Assembly (NCBI GenBank): GCA_964035015.1
Contig: OZ036012.1
Span: forward strand, 2,960,585 to 3,024,584
Origin: Corallium rubrum
Lineage: Eukaryota > Cnidaria > Anthozoa > Scleralcyonacea > Coralliidae
DNA: 64,000 nt
Direction of reading: 5' to 3'
In this document: piece by piece, positions 17,947-28,470 of the stretch
Position numbering within the stretch: the first letter of the stretch is position 1
Layout: each line of letters begins with the position of its first letter
Notes under the pieces: model-generated
Databases searched by the model: none
What the model saw: only the letters and a program-made list of their open reading frames with translations
What the model was told of the DNA's origin: nothing
Program-made: the position numbers and the translations under genes

Positions 17947-19413
17947 ATGGCTGAAGGTGGTGACGTATTTGACGACTTTGAAATGAAAAACAGATACCCT
18001 GAATATGATGAAATGGATGATGACCAGTTGGAGTTAGAATACTCTAACCTGTTAAGTCAGGGTGATGATGGTTCAGGCAAATCTGAGAGGATCACATATG
18101 TTAGAGATCTTATAGCCAGAAGAGGATTAGAGTATGATGATTCATTCTTAGACTTAGATGATGGTAAAACGGTTACTATTAAAAACGCTAATGGCTCCAC
18201 CATAGAAGTACCAGGTGTTGAATTCATCCATAACCCACAGGATGATCAGAGCAATTTCACCCGTATTAATGATGAGGTATATAGTGTACTTGACGAGACA
18301 CTTGGTGATGATGAAAGCATACTCAACGAAAGTAAGTACGATGAGGTCATGGAAAGACTTAAAAACGTTAAGTCGAAGAATAAAGCTAATATTGGCAATC
18401 AACTTGAAAGGGTTGTAGCTGTGACGAAAATAGTTCAAGTTAAAAACAAAGTCAACCTAAACCCAAAAAACCGGATAGCACAGGAGATACTGGACAGATC
18501 AATTATTATTCAACGAAAAGACGGAGAAGATACATTATGGTTTAAACCTAAATTAAAAAGCGGAAGGTTATCAGGCAGAGCAGTACAGATTATGAAACGT
18601 GGTAAAACAAAAGTCCCACAGTACTCGACAGCTATTGGGTCGGAAAATGCTGTTGGCCAGTATAAAAAGCTAATTAGCGATTACAGAAAAGACATAGGGT
18701 ATAGGAAAGTCTTCTCTGAAGAAACTGAACCAGAGGACTACCCAGTGGTTGATATACAAGCCAGCTCTAATAACTACGTAGATATACCTGGACTGACTAC
18801 TAGAGAAAATCGTGAAATGAGAGATGTACTGAACCCATCATCCGCCATGGACCAAAACTCAAGGGTAGGTGATCAGGGAGTCTTACAGCTCCAAGCGAAC
18901 TACTTTGATGAAGCAGCAGCTGAAACGGAGGAACAGATGACTTCAGAAAATGAAGATAACAGAGAACTGGCAGAAAGAATAGAAGGACTAAGAAAGGCTC
19001 AAGATCTTGTGTTAGAGCAGAGACAACTGGAAGAGACAAGGGAGCAGCAGGAGGAAGACATATCCAGGCTAGATAGATTCAAAGAGTGGATGAAGGAGAA
19101 CTGGCTTGGTGCCACATCACTTGCTGTTGGCCTGGCTAGCATTCTGACGACTGTGATCATAGGGTTGCGTCACAATATTAAAAGGGGTTCTAACGCTGTC
19201 GGGTCATTCGGACGGTCGGTCTATAACGCCTTTAGGAATCTGGCAAAGAAACTCGGCCCAGTGTTAGGTCCTATTATCATGGCGGTTGGTAACCTTATAG
19301 TTGCTCTGCTAAAGTATGGTGCCATGGGGTTGGCTTGGTTGGCTAGCAATCTGTGGGTGTTGGTTATAGCGATTGTGTGGATGGTTTATGACAGGTATGG
19401 TAAAAGTAAATAA
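17947..19413 (+). CDS. Large coiled-coil protein with C-terminal membrane region, 488 aa
   Basis: The N-terminal ~300 residues are acidic and charged. A coiled-coil-like stretch (~330-375, rich in E, Q and R) precedes FKEWMKENWLG and three hydrophobic segments at about 387-407, 437-456 and 458-480. The gene lies 7 bases after the integrase and 15 before the major capsid. A C-terminal tail of this type recurs next to capsid genes in invertebrate Polintons as far as I can recall, but no function is established. A virion or membrane-linked role is inferred from position. Confidence 0.7.
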   Translation: MAEGGDVFDDFEMKNRYPEYDEMDDDQLELEYSNLLSQGDDGSGKSERITYVRDLIARRGLEYDDSFLDLDDGKTVTIKNANGSTIEVPGVEFIHNPQDDQSNFTRINDEVYSVLDETLGDDESILNESKYDEVMERLKNVKSKNKANIGNQLERVVAVTKIVQVKNKVNLNPKNRIAQEILDRSIIIQRKDGEDTLWFKPKLKSGRLSGRAVQIMKRGKTKVPQYSTAIGSENAVGQYKKLISDYRKDIGYRKVFSEETEPEDYPVVDIQASSNNYVDIPGLTTRENREMRDVLNPSSAMDQNSRVGDQGVLQLQANYFDEAAAETEEQMTSENEDNRELAERIEGLRKAQDLVLEQRQLEETREQQEEDISRLDRFKEWMKENWLGATSLAVGLASILTTVIIGLRHNIKRGSNAVGSFGRSVYNAFRNLAKKLGPVLGPIIMAVGNLIVALLKYGAMGLAWLASNLWVLVIAIVWMVYDRYGKSK

Positions 19414-19428
19414 GATATAACTTAGTCT

Positions 19429-20664
19429 ATGTTGCAGGAAGATAGAATCAATCCGAGCTACAAACTAAAGAGATCAGACAGTAGTAAGAAAGGAACTAGG
19501 AGAGTAGTCGATGTGACATTCAACCCAACACATATATCCTCTGGTCAGGACCTGTATGTAAAGCTATCGACATTACCGGTTAATCATGTGTTAATCCCTG
19601 GCAGTAGAATGCTTACTTTCAGCCTTAAGAATGGTAATAAGGAGTCATACCATCAGAACAATCTAAAGTCCACCCTTTTTAAACAAATCACCCATATGTT
19701 CAATGGAGAAAAATACAGAGGTCTGAATGAGGCTCATGTTCTCAGGTGCTATGAGGACCTTTGGTCTAAGTCAAAGCGGGTTGGAAAAATTGATCAGGGT
19801 CTTGGTGGGAGTGTGAATCTTGCTAAGCTAAGGAGTCAGGATGCAAGTGGTGATAACAGTGTTGCTGGTGATGTTCTCATGAATAGCATCTACGGTGACA
19901 GGTTCACAGTTCCTATCGATGATGACTGGCTTACTGAAAATGGGGCTGTCTACCCCCACGCGCTTCAGAATACACACGAGACTATACTGAAAATTAACAG
20001 TCCGGGTAATGTGTTACTACCCGGTGGTAGTGGTAAGGCTGTGCCAGGTAGCTTTAAACTGGATAACCTAAAGTTGAGGTATGAGACAGTTGAGAATGAG
20101 ATTCTGGCTAGTGAGACCGAGGGAATCTATAGCAGAGGGAAATCTTCCTACTACGGTCACGCCACCCTGGTTAAAACCTTCCCAGTTTCTGCTGCTACTA
20201 CAAAAATCCATGAAAATGTGAACCTACCAAGGAAGTCTCTAAGAAACATCGTAATGATCTTCAAAAGAACCACTGATGGAAGTGAGTCGTTCTACTACCC
20301 AGCTATTGAGAGTGTCAAAATAAGTTTCCAGGGTCAACCAAATTTCCTGTACACACAGTCGATGAAGAAGTATGATTTCTTTAATGAGGCTAGCCGGGTG
20401 TTCTTCCCATGTGATGACAAGTCTGACAGAAATGTTAGTGAAGCGAATTTCTACAACGATAAGTTCGCCTTGGTCTGTGACTTTTCAACAACGGCGCTAA
20501 AGAGGGTACAGGGTCAGGGTGTAAAGCTGACTGACACACAAAACGGAATACTTATCGAGGTTGATAAAAGTGCTGGAACCACTGCCTGTACCTGCTACCT
20601 GTACGTTCTGTCTGATGGGCTAATAAACCTGGCTAATGGACAGCTTCAGTCTATTCAGTATTAG
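19429..20664 (+). CDS. Major capsid protein (double jelly-roll)
   Basis: The 411-residue protein has the Polinton major-capsid layout. An N-terminal VDVTFNPTHISSGQDLYVKL strand region opens the first jelly roll, with VLIPGSRMLTFSL after it. A linker with YGDRFTVPIDDDWL follows, then a second beta-rich half ending in CTCYLYVLSDGLINL. It is predicted to form trimeric pseudo-hexameric capsomers of an icosahedral particle. The frame is intact. It is followed 3 bases later by the packaging ATPase. Confidence 0.85.
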   Translation: MLQEDRINPSYKLKRSDSSKKGTRRVVDVTFNPTHISSGQDLYVKLSTLPVNHVLIPGSRMLTFSLKNGNKESYHQNNLKSTLFKQITHMFNGEKYRGLNEAHVLRCYEDLWSKSKRVGKIDQGLGGSVNLAKLRSQDASGDNSVAGDVLMNSIYGDRFTVPIDDDWLTENGAVYPHALQNTHETILKINSPGNVLLPGGSGKAVPGSFKLDNLKLRYETVENEILASETEGIYSRGKSSYYGHATLVKTFPVSAATTKIHENVNLPRKSLRNIVMIFKRTTDGSESFYYPAIESVKISFQGQPNFLYTQSMKKYDFFNEASRVFFPCDDKSDRNVSEANFYNDKFALVCDFSTTALKRVQGQGVKLTDTQNGILIEVDKSAGTTACTCYLYVLSDGLINLANGQLQSIQY

Positions 20665-20667
20665 TGT

Positions 20668-21264
20668 ATGGATCAGCCGGAGACTATTCTGATAGTTGGG
20701 CCATCTGGATGTGGTAAAACTTACACATTGCTTAACGAAATACTTTCTGTGGAGTATGGGAAGTATTTTGACTTCATCATAATACTCTGTCCCACACTGT
20801 GGATAAATATGACATACCTAGACTGGGGATATCTTAATAGCGACCCTGATGTCATAGGACTTAGCATAAGTCCAGATAGACTAGACCCTGTTATTGAGGC
20901 AGTAGTAAAAATTTACTCTGGATCTAAGACTGCTGTAATAGTTGATGACATGAGTAACACAGGTGATCAACATCTTAACGACGGCATGCTGGCTTTTTTA
21001 TCATACAGTGGTAGGCATCATAATATCACATTGTTCATTCTCACTCAGAAGCTGAATAGTGTCGCGATTGGTATAAGGGACAATACCACTAGACTGTTAT
21101 TTTTCAGCACACATAACAGGAGAAGTATGAAGGTGTTGAGGGATGAGTTCTTCGGACATATAGCAGACGCTGAAATGGAGAAGTCTATCATTGCGCATCT
21201 TGCCACTGGTAAATACCTTGACATTAATCTCAGTGCGCAGCCACCGACCTATGAAGTTAAATGA
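20668..21264 (+). CDS. A32-like FtsK/HerA-type DNA packaging ATPase
   Basis: Residues 11-18 are Walker A (GPSGCGKT), 89-94 Walker B (AVIVDD) and 124-128 LTQKL, a sensor-like motif. Length (198 aa) fits Polinton and adenovirus-like packaging ATPases. It should drive genome packaging into the capsid encoded just upstream. The start is TTAGTGTATGG, where TAG of the capsid gene overlaps the motif. Confidence 0.93.
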   Translation: MDQPETILIVGPSGCGKTYTLLNEILSVEYGKYFDFIIILCPTLWINMTYLDWGYLNSDPDVIGLSISPDRLDPVIEAVVKIYSGSKTAVIVDDMSNTGDQHLNDGMLAFLSYSGRHHNITLFILTQKLNSVAIGIRDNTTRLLFFSTHNRRSMKVLRDEFFGHIADAEMEKSIIAHLATGKYLDINLSAQPPTYEVK

Positions 21265-21279
21265 AACATAACCTAATGT

Positions 21280-21831
21280 ATGCCAAAGAGGGAAGGTAAG
21301 CGCAGTAAAAATGAGCCAGTTGTTATTGAAGATGAGGCTATTGAAAAACTAGTTGATGAGCTACAGGTTGCGGAAGAGAGTATTGCTAAAACTGTGAGCA
21401 CTGAGGAACCTAGCATAGGCACCAGGCGCGAGGAACTTATAACTGCATCTGATGATGGGTACATTACCCAGAAGTCCGGACATATAAGAAAATGTAGTGA
21501 AAAGACATTAGACAAAATTTACAAGGCTTATGAAGCTAAAAGGAAGAAGGACGCAGACGGGTTCCTAACAGATTTACTAATAAGTCAGTTCTCAACAATG
21601 CTTGGTGGTCTTGACGCAATTGAGGATCCTGTTGCGCTGACAGATGAACTTAAGAATAATGGTATACTGAGAAAAGATGTTGAGAGTATTATATCAGTAG
21701 TTAGCCCATACATACCCCTTATAGGGTTACTCGGAGGTGTCGCCATAACTGGTAAGCACATATACCAGCATAAGACCAAACTGGTGGAGAATAGTATACA
21801 GCCTATGGTATATGAACAAGACCCTAAGTAG
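21280..21831 (+). CDS. Uncharacterised 183-aa protein
   Basis: A charged N-terminus (~1-95) is followed by a helical region (ADGFLTDLLISQFSTMLGG, ~96-115) and a hydrophobic segment (~140-160, YIPLIGLLGGVAITG) that may contact membrane. The ATG is in CTAATGTATGCC. Its 3' end overlaps the next gene by 20 bases in another frame. Function unknown; co-directional with capsid and ATPase, so probably a late gene. Confidence 0.7.
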   Translation: MPKREGKRSKNEPVVIEDEAIEKLVDELQVAEESIAKTVSTEEPSIGTRREELITASDDGYITQKSGHIRKCSEKTLDKIYKAYEAKRKKDADGFLTDLLISQFSTMLGGLDAIEDPVALTDELKNNGILRKDVESIISVVSPYIPLIGLLGGVAITGKHIYQHKTKLVENSIQPMVYEQDPK

Positions 21832-23227
21832 ATTCTTCGCTAAGTACCCATATGCTGACAAAAGCAAGTTTATAACTGAATCAGTTTTTGGTAAGACAGA
21901 ACCTGGCGTGTTCTTCGGACCCGTCGGCGTTGACGCTACATACATCTACACAGAGGACCGGGAATTCAAAAGCAACCCGAAATATACCAAGTACCTAACA
22001 TCAGATAAACCGCCACCAAAATTCCCAAAAATATGGCTAGGTGGTGGTACTGTCCAGAAAGTCCAGGGTAAGCGACATTGGGAGAAGGACATCGAGGGAA
22101 AGCATGACTTCTCAAAGTTCACATACCTATCAGAAAATGTTATAGACTATGACCTTAACAATTTCAGGGTCTATGTTAACGACCATAACTTTTTCATGTC
22201 TAAATTACCAACACTGAACCCAGGAAATAGGACGGATATTGCTGTGTGGTGGAATAACAACGAACCTTACTATCAGCTAATCTTCGCTGTCTACCTAAGT
22301 ACGTACTGCTGCGGTGTTGGGGTTGAGCATCTCAAGTTCTCCGATGATGTTTATCCAGTGGTTACGTCTATTATGCGGTTCCATGTATACTTCACTACCC
22401 GACGCATACTAAGGCGTCTTATAAAGGAAAAGAAAAGTGACCTAATGAGGGAATTTGGAGTTGGTAAGGATGTAATCGACAATATGGGAAATATACCTAG
22501 AGAGAAAAAGTTCCTTATTAACCCACATTCTGGCCAGCATCATGACCGAGCATTTAAGGAGTGGATGTGGAGACTTAACCCTGATTATAGAACACACTAC
22601 AGAAGGTTCATACCACTTAAGACAAATGGTTTTACCAGGATAGGGCTCCAATATCTAAACGAGTCTATCGAGGCTTATGTCTATGCTGTCCTAGGCTCTC
22701 AAGCTAAAACAAGGGTAAGTATTGTTAATAAGGGTGCCGGAAGTCTGGAGTCACAACAGGAATTTAGAGTCCTTGTAAATGACTCTGTCGTTAACTATTC
22801 TGTTAGCACTTGGATTCTGAATATGAACAGATCAATATCAGATACTAACGTCACCCAGAACCTAGCCATAAGTCCTGACACATGGTTAGTGCCAGGGTCA
22901 CTCACAATACTGAAGACAAGAATTATCGGATATAACAACTTACTCAAACACGCGTCTGATGCTATGAAATTTGGTATTAACTCTAAAGTAAACTACCAGC
23001 AGGTTGTCCATAGGCAACCAAAGAAGTTACACCAGGAATATGTCCCACATCTGGAAACATTAGATGAGGAACCTCATAAGGAAAATGCAGTCGTCAATGC
23101 AACTGGCACAAACACTGATAATGTAGCCGTCCATAAACCTGGCACAAACATGGCGGATAATGAGCTGGGGATTATATTAGTTGTGACAGCCGTGGCCGGA
23201 TATCTGTTCAGTAAAAACATCCTGTAG
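21812..23227 (+). CDS. Uncharacterised 471-aa protein with C-terminal membrane anchor
   Basis: The protein has a Gly/Tyr-rich N-terminal third, a helical centre (MRFHVYFTTRRILRRLIKEK, ~188-207), a beta-rich second half and a C-terminal hydrophobic segment (~450-468, LGIILVVTAVAGYLFS). Its stop is 5 bases from the right TIR, so it is the last gene of the plus-strand block. A surface or tail-anchored virion role is possible by position and anchor; not established. Confidence 0.7.
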   Translation: MNKTLSRFFAKYPYADKSKFITESVFGKTEPGVFFGPVGVDATYIYTEDREFKSNPKYTKYLTSDKPPPKFPKIWLGGGTVQKVQGKRHWEKDIEGKHDFSKFTYLSENVIDYDLNNFRVYVNDHNFFMSKLPTLNPGNRTDIAVWWNNNEPYYQLIFAVYLSTYCCGVGVEHLKFSDDVYPVVTSIMRFHVYFTTRRILRRLIKEKKSDLMREFGVGKDVIDNMGNIPREKKFLINPHSGQHHDRAFKEWMWRLNPDYRTHYRRFIPLKTNGFTRIGLQYLNESIEAYVYAVLGSQAKTRVSIVNKGAGSLESQQEFRVLVNDSVVNYSVSTWILNMNRSISDTNVTQNLAISPDTWLVPGSLTILKTRIIGYNNLLKHASDAMKFGINSKVNYQQVVHRQPKKLHQEYVPHLETLDEEPHKENAVVNATGTNTDNVAVHKPGTNMADNELGIILVVTAVAGYLFSKNIL

Positions 23228-23232
23228 TGAAC

Positions 23233-24382
23233 GGGTGGTTGGGCGTTTTCTGAGTAAAAAAGGTGGTGCTAGTGCCTAAACCAGCTGAAATTCCCAATTT
23301 TCTCTTATGCTAGTATAGGCTGTGAATATAGGACTCTAAAAACGCCGGCATTTGAGATATTTCTCTCCGCACAGTCAAAAGGAGGTTTCTTTAAGTCTTC
23401 GGACTACTTCATAAAATCTGACTTGGATTCTGTGAAGACTTATATTTTGGAAGATCGGTGGCAACTGACTGGTCTGGCGAGTTGGGGGTAAAATAAACTG
23501 GTCCATTTGTTGTGAGGTTTTATCTGACTCACAATAGACTTTACACTGGTGACCCCTGGTATGATTGCGGCACAGCACCTCGCCTTCGGCTCGGTGTGGC
23601 CGCCTGGACTCCAGGTCGCCTCTGTTCGGAGCTGTTGTGAGGTGATCGTAACATTAGCCATACGGATGACCTGACCTTGGTGACTCCAAGAAGAGCGGGG
23701 GCGTCCTTCTCAGCCTAAAGCTCTAGACCATCGCCAAACAACTTGGTCGCTGTTGTCTTTTCCACCGTACCTAATGTAAACTTTATGTTGCATGGAAAAA
23801 TAATTTCATATAGGTTGGGTCATTGGTATTCCTGGGTTTTGGATTCCTGGCAGCAACCGACTGGTCTGGCGAGTTGGGGGGCAAAATAAACTGGCCCATT
23901 AACTATAACCACCCGTATAGCCAAGCCGTGGCCCTATGCCGTGGTTCCAGTGGTCGCGCTGACGGGGCAAGTAGGGCCAACCACTGAGGCCAACGGCTGG
24001 GGCTGACGGCCGGGGCTGACGGTGAAAAGTGATGGTAGCGGTGATATACACTCGGAAGAAATGGGCTGGTATTCTCCAGGCTATCGCCTGTCGCCAGCCC
24101 ATAATTCTTCCTCACCTACTGCGGATCTTATGAAAGGTGATGGTACCAACAACTTAACAGGTCCCCGGAAAAAACCCTAGCGATGGTGTTGACAATTTAG
24201 CATAAAAAGTGATGGTATCGGGGCATGGAAAAAGTGATGGTACAGAGGCATGGCAATCTAGCATAAAAAGTGACGGTACAGGCCACTTAAAAAGGTGATG
24301 GTACCGGGGCATGGAAAAAGTGATGGTACCGGCGATTTCCCCCCCAAAAAAGTGTGCTGGTACCCCCATATCCTATACTACT
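23233..24382 (-). repeat. Polinton right terminal inverted repeat
   Basis: This ~1,150-bp arm is the reverse complement of 4683..5794. It carries one extra AAAAAGTGATGGTA-type unit near 24215..24240 and a short duplicated GGGGCTGACGG unit near 24000. Otherwise only scattered substitutions are seen (for example near 23335). It begins 5 bp after the stop codon of the last plus-strand gene. Confidence 0.95.
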
Positions 24383-24388
24383 TCCTAT
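24383..24388. repeat. Target site duplication, right copy (TCCTAT)
   Basis: This is a perfect copy of 4677..4682, directly after the terminal ...TATACTACT of the element. Confidence 0.95.
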
Positions 24389-24506
24389 TCTGTGGAGCGC
24401 TTCTCATCCCCAGTATAGAAGCCATGTTGAAAAAAAAAAGTGAACGGAGAGTTTGTGAGCCGACTTGAGTACAGACATCGAAGTTCTCGAGAAGAAATTT
24501 CATAGT
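24383..24506 (+). pseudogene. Right half of the interrupted MADF-like exon
   Basis: Starting from the second TCCTAT duplication, the frame reads LWSASHPQYRSHVEKKK and then stays open to a stop near 24505. The MADF match is clear only for the first ~15 residues. After an A10 run the sequence is atypical, so either the exon ends there at an unrecognised donor or the A-run carries a frameshift. Confidence 0.45.
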
Positions 24507-25385
24507 TCAAGACAGATTTTGAGCTACTTTTTTCGACGGCAAATACACTATTTCCCGGGTTTTTCATGTTAATAGTTCCGACGCGACAGTTCCGTTATAA
24601 CCGGAGATCAATTTCAAAGCAATCACGTGGTGTATTCTTATGTACGAGTTGGATGTTTATCTCGTGGTTCACGAGAATGCACCTCGTGATTGCTTTAATA
24701 TTGATCCGCGGTTAATAAAACTGACGCTTCGGAAGCGATAAAAAAAAATCATCCATGCATGTTTCGCTCTACAGAAACGAGTGACGGTTTCGCCGAATTA
24801 CAAAACGACTAATTTTCTGCTCTTTTTTGGGTGGGAACTCGTGCAGGCGCAAAACGTTTTAACAGTGGTGTCACCAGTTAGACCTTTCTAGGATTGGGAG
24901 AAACCAGACTAAGGCATATCACTTACCTCTCCAAAAAATATTAATACGACAGTCGCTTCTAGTTTTTACAGAAATTGTTTACTCTGTTAATTGCTACTAA
25001 GTGCATGGTTATACATAAATACTGCATGGTTCTGTTCTAACAATGTCAATTTTAAAAAAAAGTGCGGTAAAAATGTTGACTAAAATTTTGCTTGCTGACG
25101 CTTTTTGTGTGTGGTCCTCTCCCTGTGCTGAATAAAATCGTCTGGCGTTAGCCAGAATAAAATACTAAGACTCGTCGTCAGGCTTCGAAGTGTTAATCGT
25201 TTTACTCGATAAAAAGTCGCTGGCTTTTGTCTGGTTGCCCTCTTCCATTGTAAGCTAGGTCTATTCCTGACATCTTTTTCTTTAATTCTTTTGCCGTGTG
25301 TTGAGTTAAAGCCATTCATGGCCGAGTCTTGTGGCGGTTTATGTACATAATATTCTCTCCTCTTCTTTTCCAGTTGCTATTTTAC
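24389..25385. other. Gene-free stretch with one foldback sequence
   Basis: From about 24590 to 24720 an imperfect inverted repeat is visible (AAAGCAATCACG against CGTGATTGCTTT, with AACCGGAGATCAAT against ATTGATCCGCGGTT). The rest shows nothing recognisable. The start of the presumed downstream intron of the secreted-protein gene at 25386 lies at its right end. Confidence 0.45.
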
Positions 25386-25645
25386 CCATGCTTTCGTTTC
25401 TGGAGATCTGTCGCTAAAATGTTAATTGTTTTTCGAAGTTGCTTTGTGAGTAAGGATGCCATTTTTGCTTCGTTCTTTATTTTCTGCAATCTTTTTTGCC
25501 TTCGCTTACGGCATCTTCGTGACTTTGCTCTTGCTCCAACGATTCTTCTCACAAAACTAAAGTTTGTCGGTTCTGTATTCACAAGCAAGCTCGCCAGAAG
25601 AAAGCTTAATGCTACAGATAATACCAGTACACCTACAAAATGCAT
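25386..25645 (-). CDS. First exon of a small secreted basic protein
   Basis: The ATG at 25645 begins a clear signal peptide (hydrophobic residues ~4-20: VGVLVLSVALSFLLASLL). An Arg/Lys-rich helical stretch follows (RCRKRRQKRLQKIKNEAK) and then a leucine-rich coil. The exon probably ends at 25386, where GTAAAA follows. A TATA-like TTTATATC lies at 25684..25691, about 40 bases upstream. It has the same plan as the exon at 42010..42235 (signal peptide, RRI-type start, basic helix), so they may be relatives. Function unknown; later exons were not found. Confidence 0.5.
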
Positions 25646-25683
25646 TCTTGAACCCTGACTACAGCACGGGCAGAAATTGGCTT

Positions 25684-25691
25684 GATATAAA
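25684..25691 (-). promoter_or_regulatory. TATA-like box for the 25645 gene
   Basis: CTCTTTATATCAAG on the minus strand, about 40 bases before the ATG. Confidence 0.4.
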
Positions 25692-25764
25692 GAGCAACGA
25701 AGTCTTGAGTCCTCCCACCAACTGTAGTCTCAGGTCACGTCTAACTTCTGTCTTTACTGTGTAG

Positions 25765-26693
25765 TTATATTTATATATGTCTGTTGATCTTAGCTATTTC
25801 AATTCAAGTTCTTTTAATATCTGGTATATGATATATTTTTAGCCGTTTTTCAAAAGCTATACACCACATGCACAGTTAGAATTCAAGGTCCCAATGTTTC
25901 AACGTCCTAAAACTGCTGTGACTCGGCGAACTTCAAGAAAAGGCTGAACATAGACATTTCCCCCATGGAGAAAGTCCGCTTTATAATGAACGACTTATAT
26001 AACACTCCCTAAATGGTATTGAATGCATGGGTTTGCTATACGTTTGTGACGCATTTGCTAAAAGATTTTATAGAATTTTTAATAGAGCAAAGTGAAAAGA
26101 TGGTAAACTGCTGAGAATAGTTTTGATAACGAAATACTAACGTTTCAAGCAGAGTTCTTCATCAAATTAAAATGTAGAGTGTTGGGTAGGCAGTGTTTTA
26201 GATAGAGCAAAGTGGAAAGATGGTAAACTGCTGAGAATAGTTTTGATAACGAAATACTGACGTTTCAAGCGGAGCCCTTCATCAGAATAAACAACAAAAG
26301 CAACGGAACCTTTCATTTTAAACACGTTGTAAAACATTTTCTTAGAAATTTCCCAATAAAGAATTTCCTCTTCGTATATTCTTTTTAAGAAAAAAAGGAG
26401 GAAATTCCCAACTGTCGAAAGTCTTATTAAAACTGTCTTAAATATCTATTGACACACCTCTCCACCATTCCTATATATTGTTTATCAAGTGTATAATAAA
26501 CTCTGGGGTTGTAAAGTTATTTAGTTGTAAAAAAGTAGATTGCTGTGTAGGCGGTAAACTGACGAGAATAGTTTAATTTGATAATGAAATACGTTTCTAG
26601 CAGAGTTCTTCATCAGAGTAACTGTATAGTAACCGCTTCGAAACGTCAGTATTTCGTTATCAGGAAATCTCAGCAGTTTAGTTTTAAATAGAA

Positions 26694-26724
<31 letters not shown>

Positions 26725-27894
26725 GTTATCAATGACCTTCGTATATTCTCGCTGTTAGAACTACAGGCCTTATTTCTCTTTCAAGCCTTAAATAGTATAA
26801 AGTTTGTTAAGAATCTCAATCGTTGAAAAGAGTAAATTTAGCTAATCTTATCAATCATGATTGACCTTACGTCTTTGGTTTCTCTAAATATGTATATATG
26901 ATCAATGTTTGTTTTCACCTCATGCAGTTCACTATAGTGCATGGTGTCGTGCTGTTTGCTTTTTACACGGGCAATTTTTCTTTGGCAATTTTCAACTTGA
27001 CAAGTTTTATTTGCCCGTGTGTATGAGGAAACATGGCAAGTTTTTCCTTGACAACTCGCCCTTTTGAAAAGCTGGCATGCCAGCTTCCAACAAGGAGACT
27101 TGTCAAGGACAAATTGCTCGTGTAAACTAGGCTAATAAATTTACATCTGACAAACAGTTTGTTTTTTACAAGTTATTTTCTTTAAAAAAATAACAAATGG
27201 TTGCTTGGCTGCTATACATTGAATTTATCTTTTCCATTTTCCATTCATTCCGCACAACTTCGGTTTTAGATAATTCTGGATGAAGAGTATAGCAACTAAA
27301 TATTTGCTCGGCAAGTATAGCTTCTTAAAAAAAATATAAGGGTATATTTTAACGACTATAGCGTTTCGTTGTTCAGCGTCATGTCCCAAGGTTATATTCT
27401 TGTTTGCTATCTCAGAAAGATCGAATAAAATGGTAAGAATGTTTGACTATTTACAATTTTCGACATAAATTGATGATTTTATGTCAAAAACGTTTGGGGG
27501 GTTTTATTTACGAAATACTGACGTTTCAAGTCGAGCCCTTCTCCACATTTTGTTCTGATAAAGGGCTAATCCTTCCCAAATCTCTCTGCATGTATGCTGG
27601 TTTTGACGAATCGGAAAACACAGTCTAATTGAGCCTGCTGGGATAACTAGCTGCGAGGGACTTAGTTAAGGCTCACAAGTCAGAAATTTCCCAAGTGAAA
27701 AATAGGTTGTCATTCTGTAGGCCAAAATGATGAGGTCTTTAGAAATTATTGAAAGCTTGGGCCATTTATCTTTTACGACTTGAAAAGTCACGATAAGTTG
27801 CATGTACGTATACATGTAGTGCATGTATATAGTATGTTTGCAAGCTTAGTGTAATGTAATAGACGTATGATAGACGTTCGTCAAGCTCAATGAC
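25765..27894. other. Gene-poor, with dispersed minisatellite fragments
   Basis: Partial copies of the CGTCAGTATTTCG minisatellite lie near 26085..26295 and 26550..26695, with a fragment near 27510. A (TA)n tract is at 26696..26720. No convincing exon. Confidence 0.5.
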
Positions 27895-28470
27895 TCAAAA
27901 TGCTCTAACCTGCATTGAGCAACTGAGACTCAGATGAAGAGCTAAGGTTACAAATATGTACAACCTGTAACCTTCTGATGAACAGTGAGATGTTCTAACT
28001 ATTGAGCTACTGAGACTCAGATGAAGAGCTAAGGTTACAAATGTGTTGAACCTGTAACCTGATGATGACCAGTGAGATGCTCTAACCATTGAGCTACTGA
28101 GATTCAGATAAAGAGCTAAGGTTACAAATGTGTACAACCTGTAACCTTCTGATGACCAGTGAGATGCTCTAACCATTGAGCTACTGAGACTCAGATGAAG
28201 AGCTAAGGTTACAAATGTGTTGAACCTGTAACCTGATGATGACCAGTGAGATGCTCTAACCATTGAGCTACTGAGATTCAGATAAAGAGCTAAGGTTACA
28301 AATGTGTACAACCTGTAACCTTCTGATGACCAGTGAGATGTTCTAACCATTGAGCTACTGAGACTAAGATGAAGAGCTAAGGTTACAAATATGTACAACC
28401 TGTAACCTGATGATGACCAGTGAGATGATCTAACTATTGAACTACTAACTGAGACTCCGATAGAGAGCTA
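27895..28470 (-). repeat. tRNA-like minisatellite array 1
   Basis: About six copies of an ~86-89-bp unit. Read on the minus strand, each has CAGTAGCTCAATGGTTAGAG, a tRNA D-arm/box A, and ends in a decayed GGTTACAGGTT, box B-like. The long minus-strand frames over this array are repeat artefacts. Confidence 0.8.

Larger units (their letters stand above)
4683..24382. mobile_element. Complete Maverick/Polinton element (endogenous polintovirus-like), 19.7 kb
   Basis: The termini are AGTAGTATAGG and its complement, with ~1.1-kb inverted repeats and the 6-bp TSD TCCTAT. The element carries the diagnostic set: protein-primed PolB, retroviral-type integrase, A32-like ATPase, and double and single jelly-roll capsid proteins. 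Genes are packed with gaps of a few bases, in two main blocks. Defects seen are a PolB frameshift, an in-frame stop in the BRO-N/VRR-NUC gene, two frameshifts in a probable virion gene, and a nested MITE. The TIR arms differ mainly by two short tandem-repeat indels, implying a recent insertion. Confidence 0.97.
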
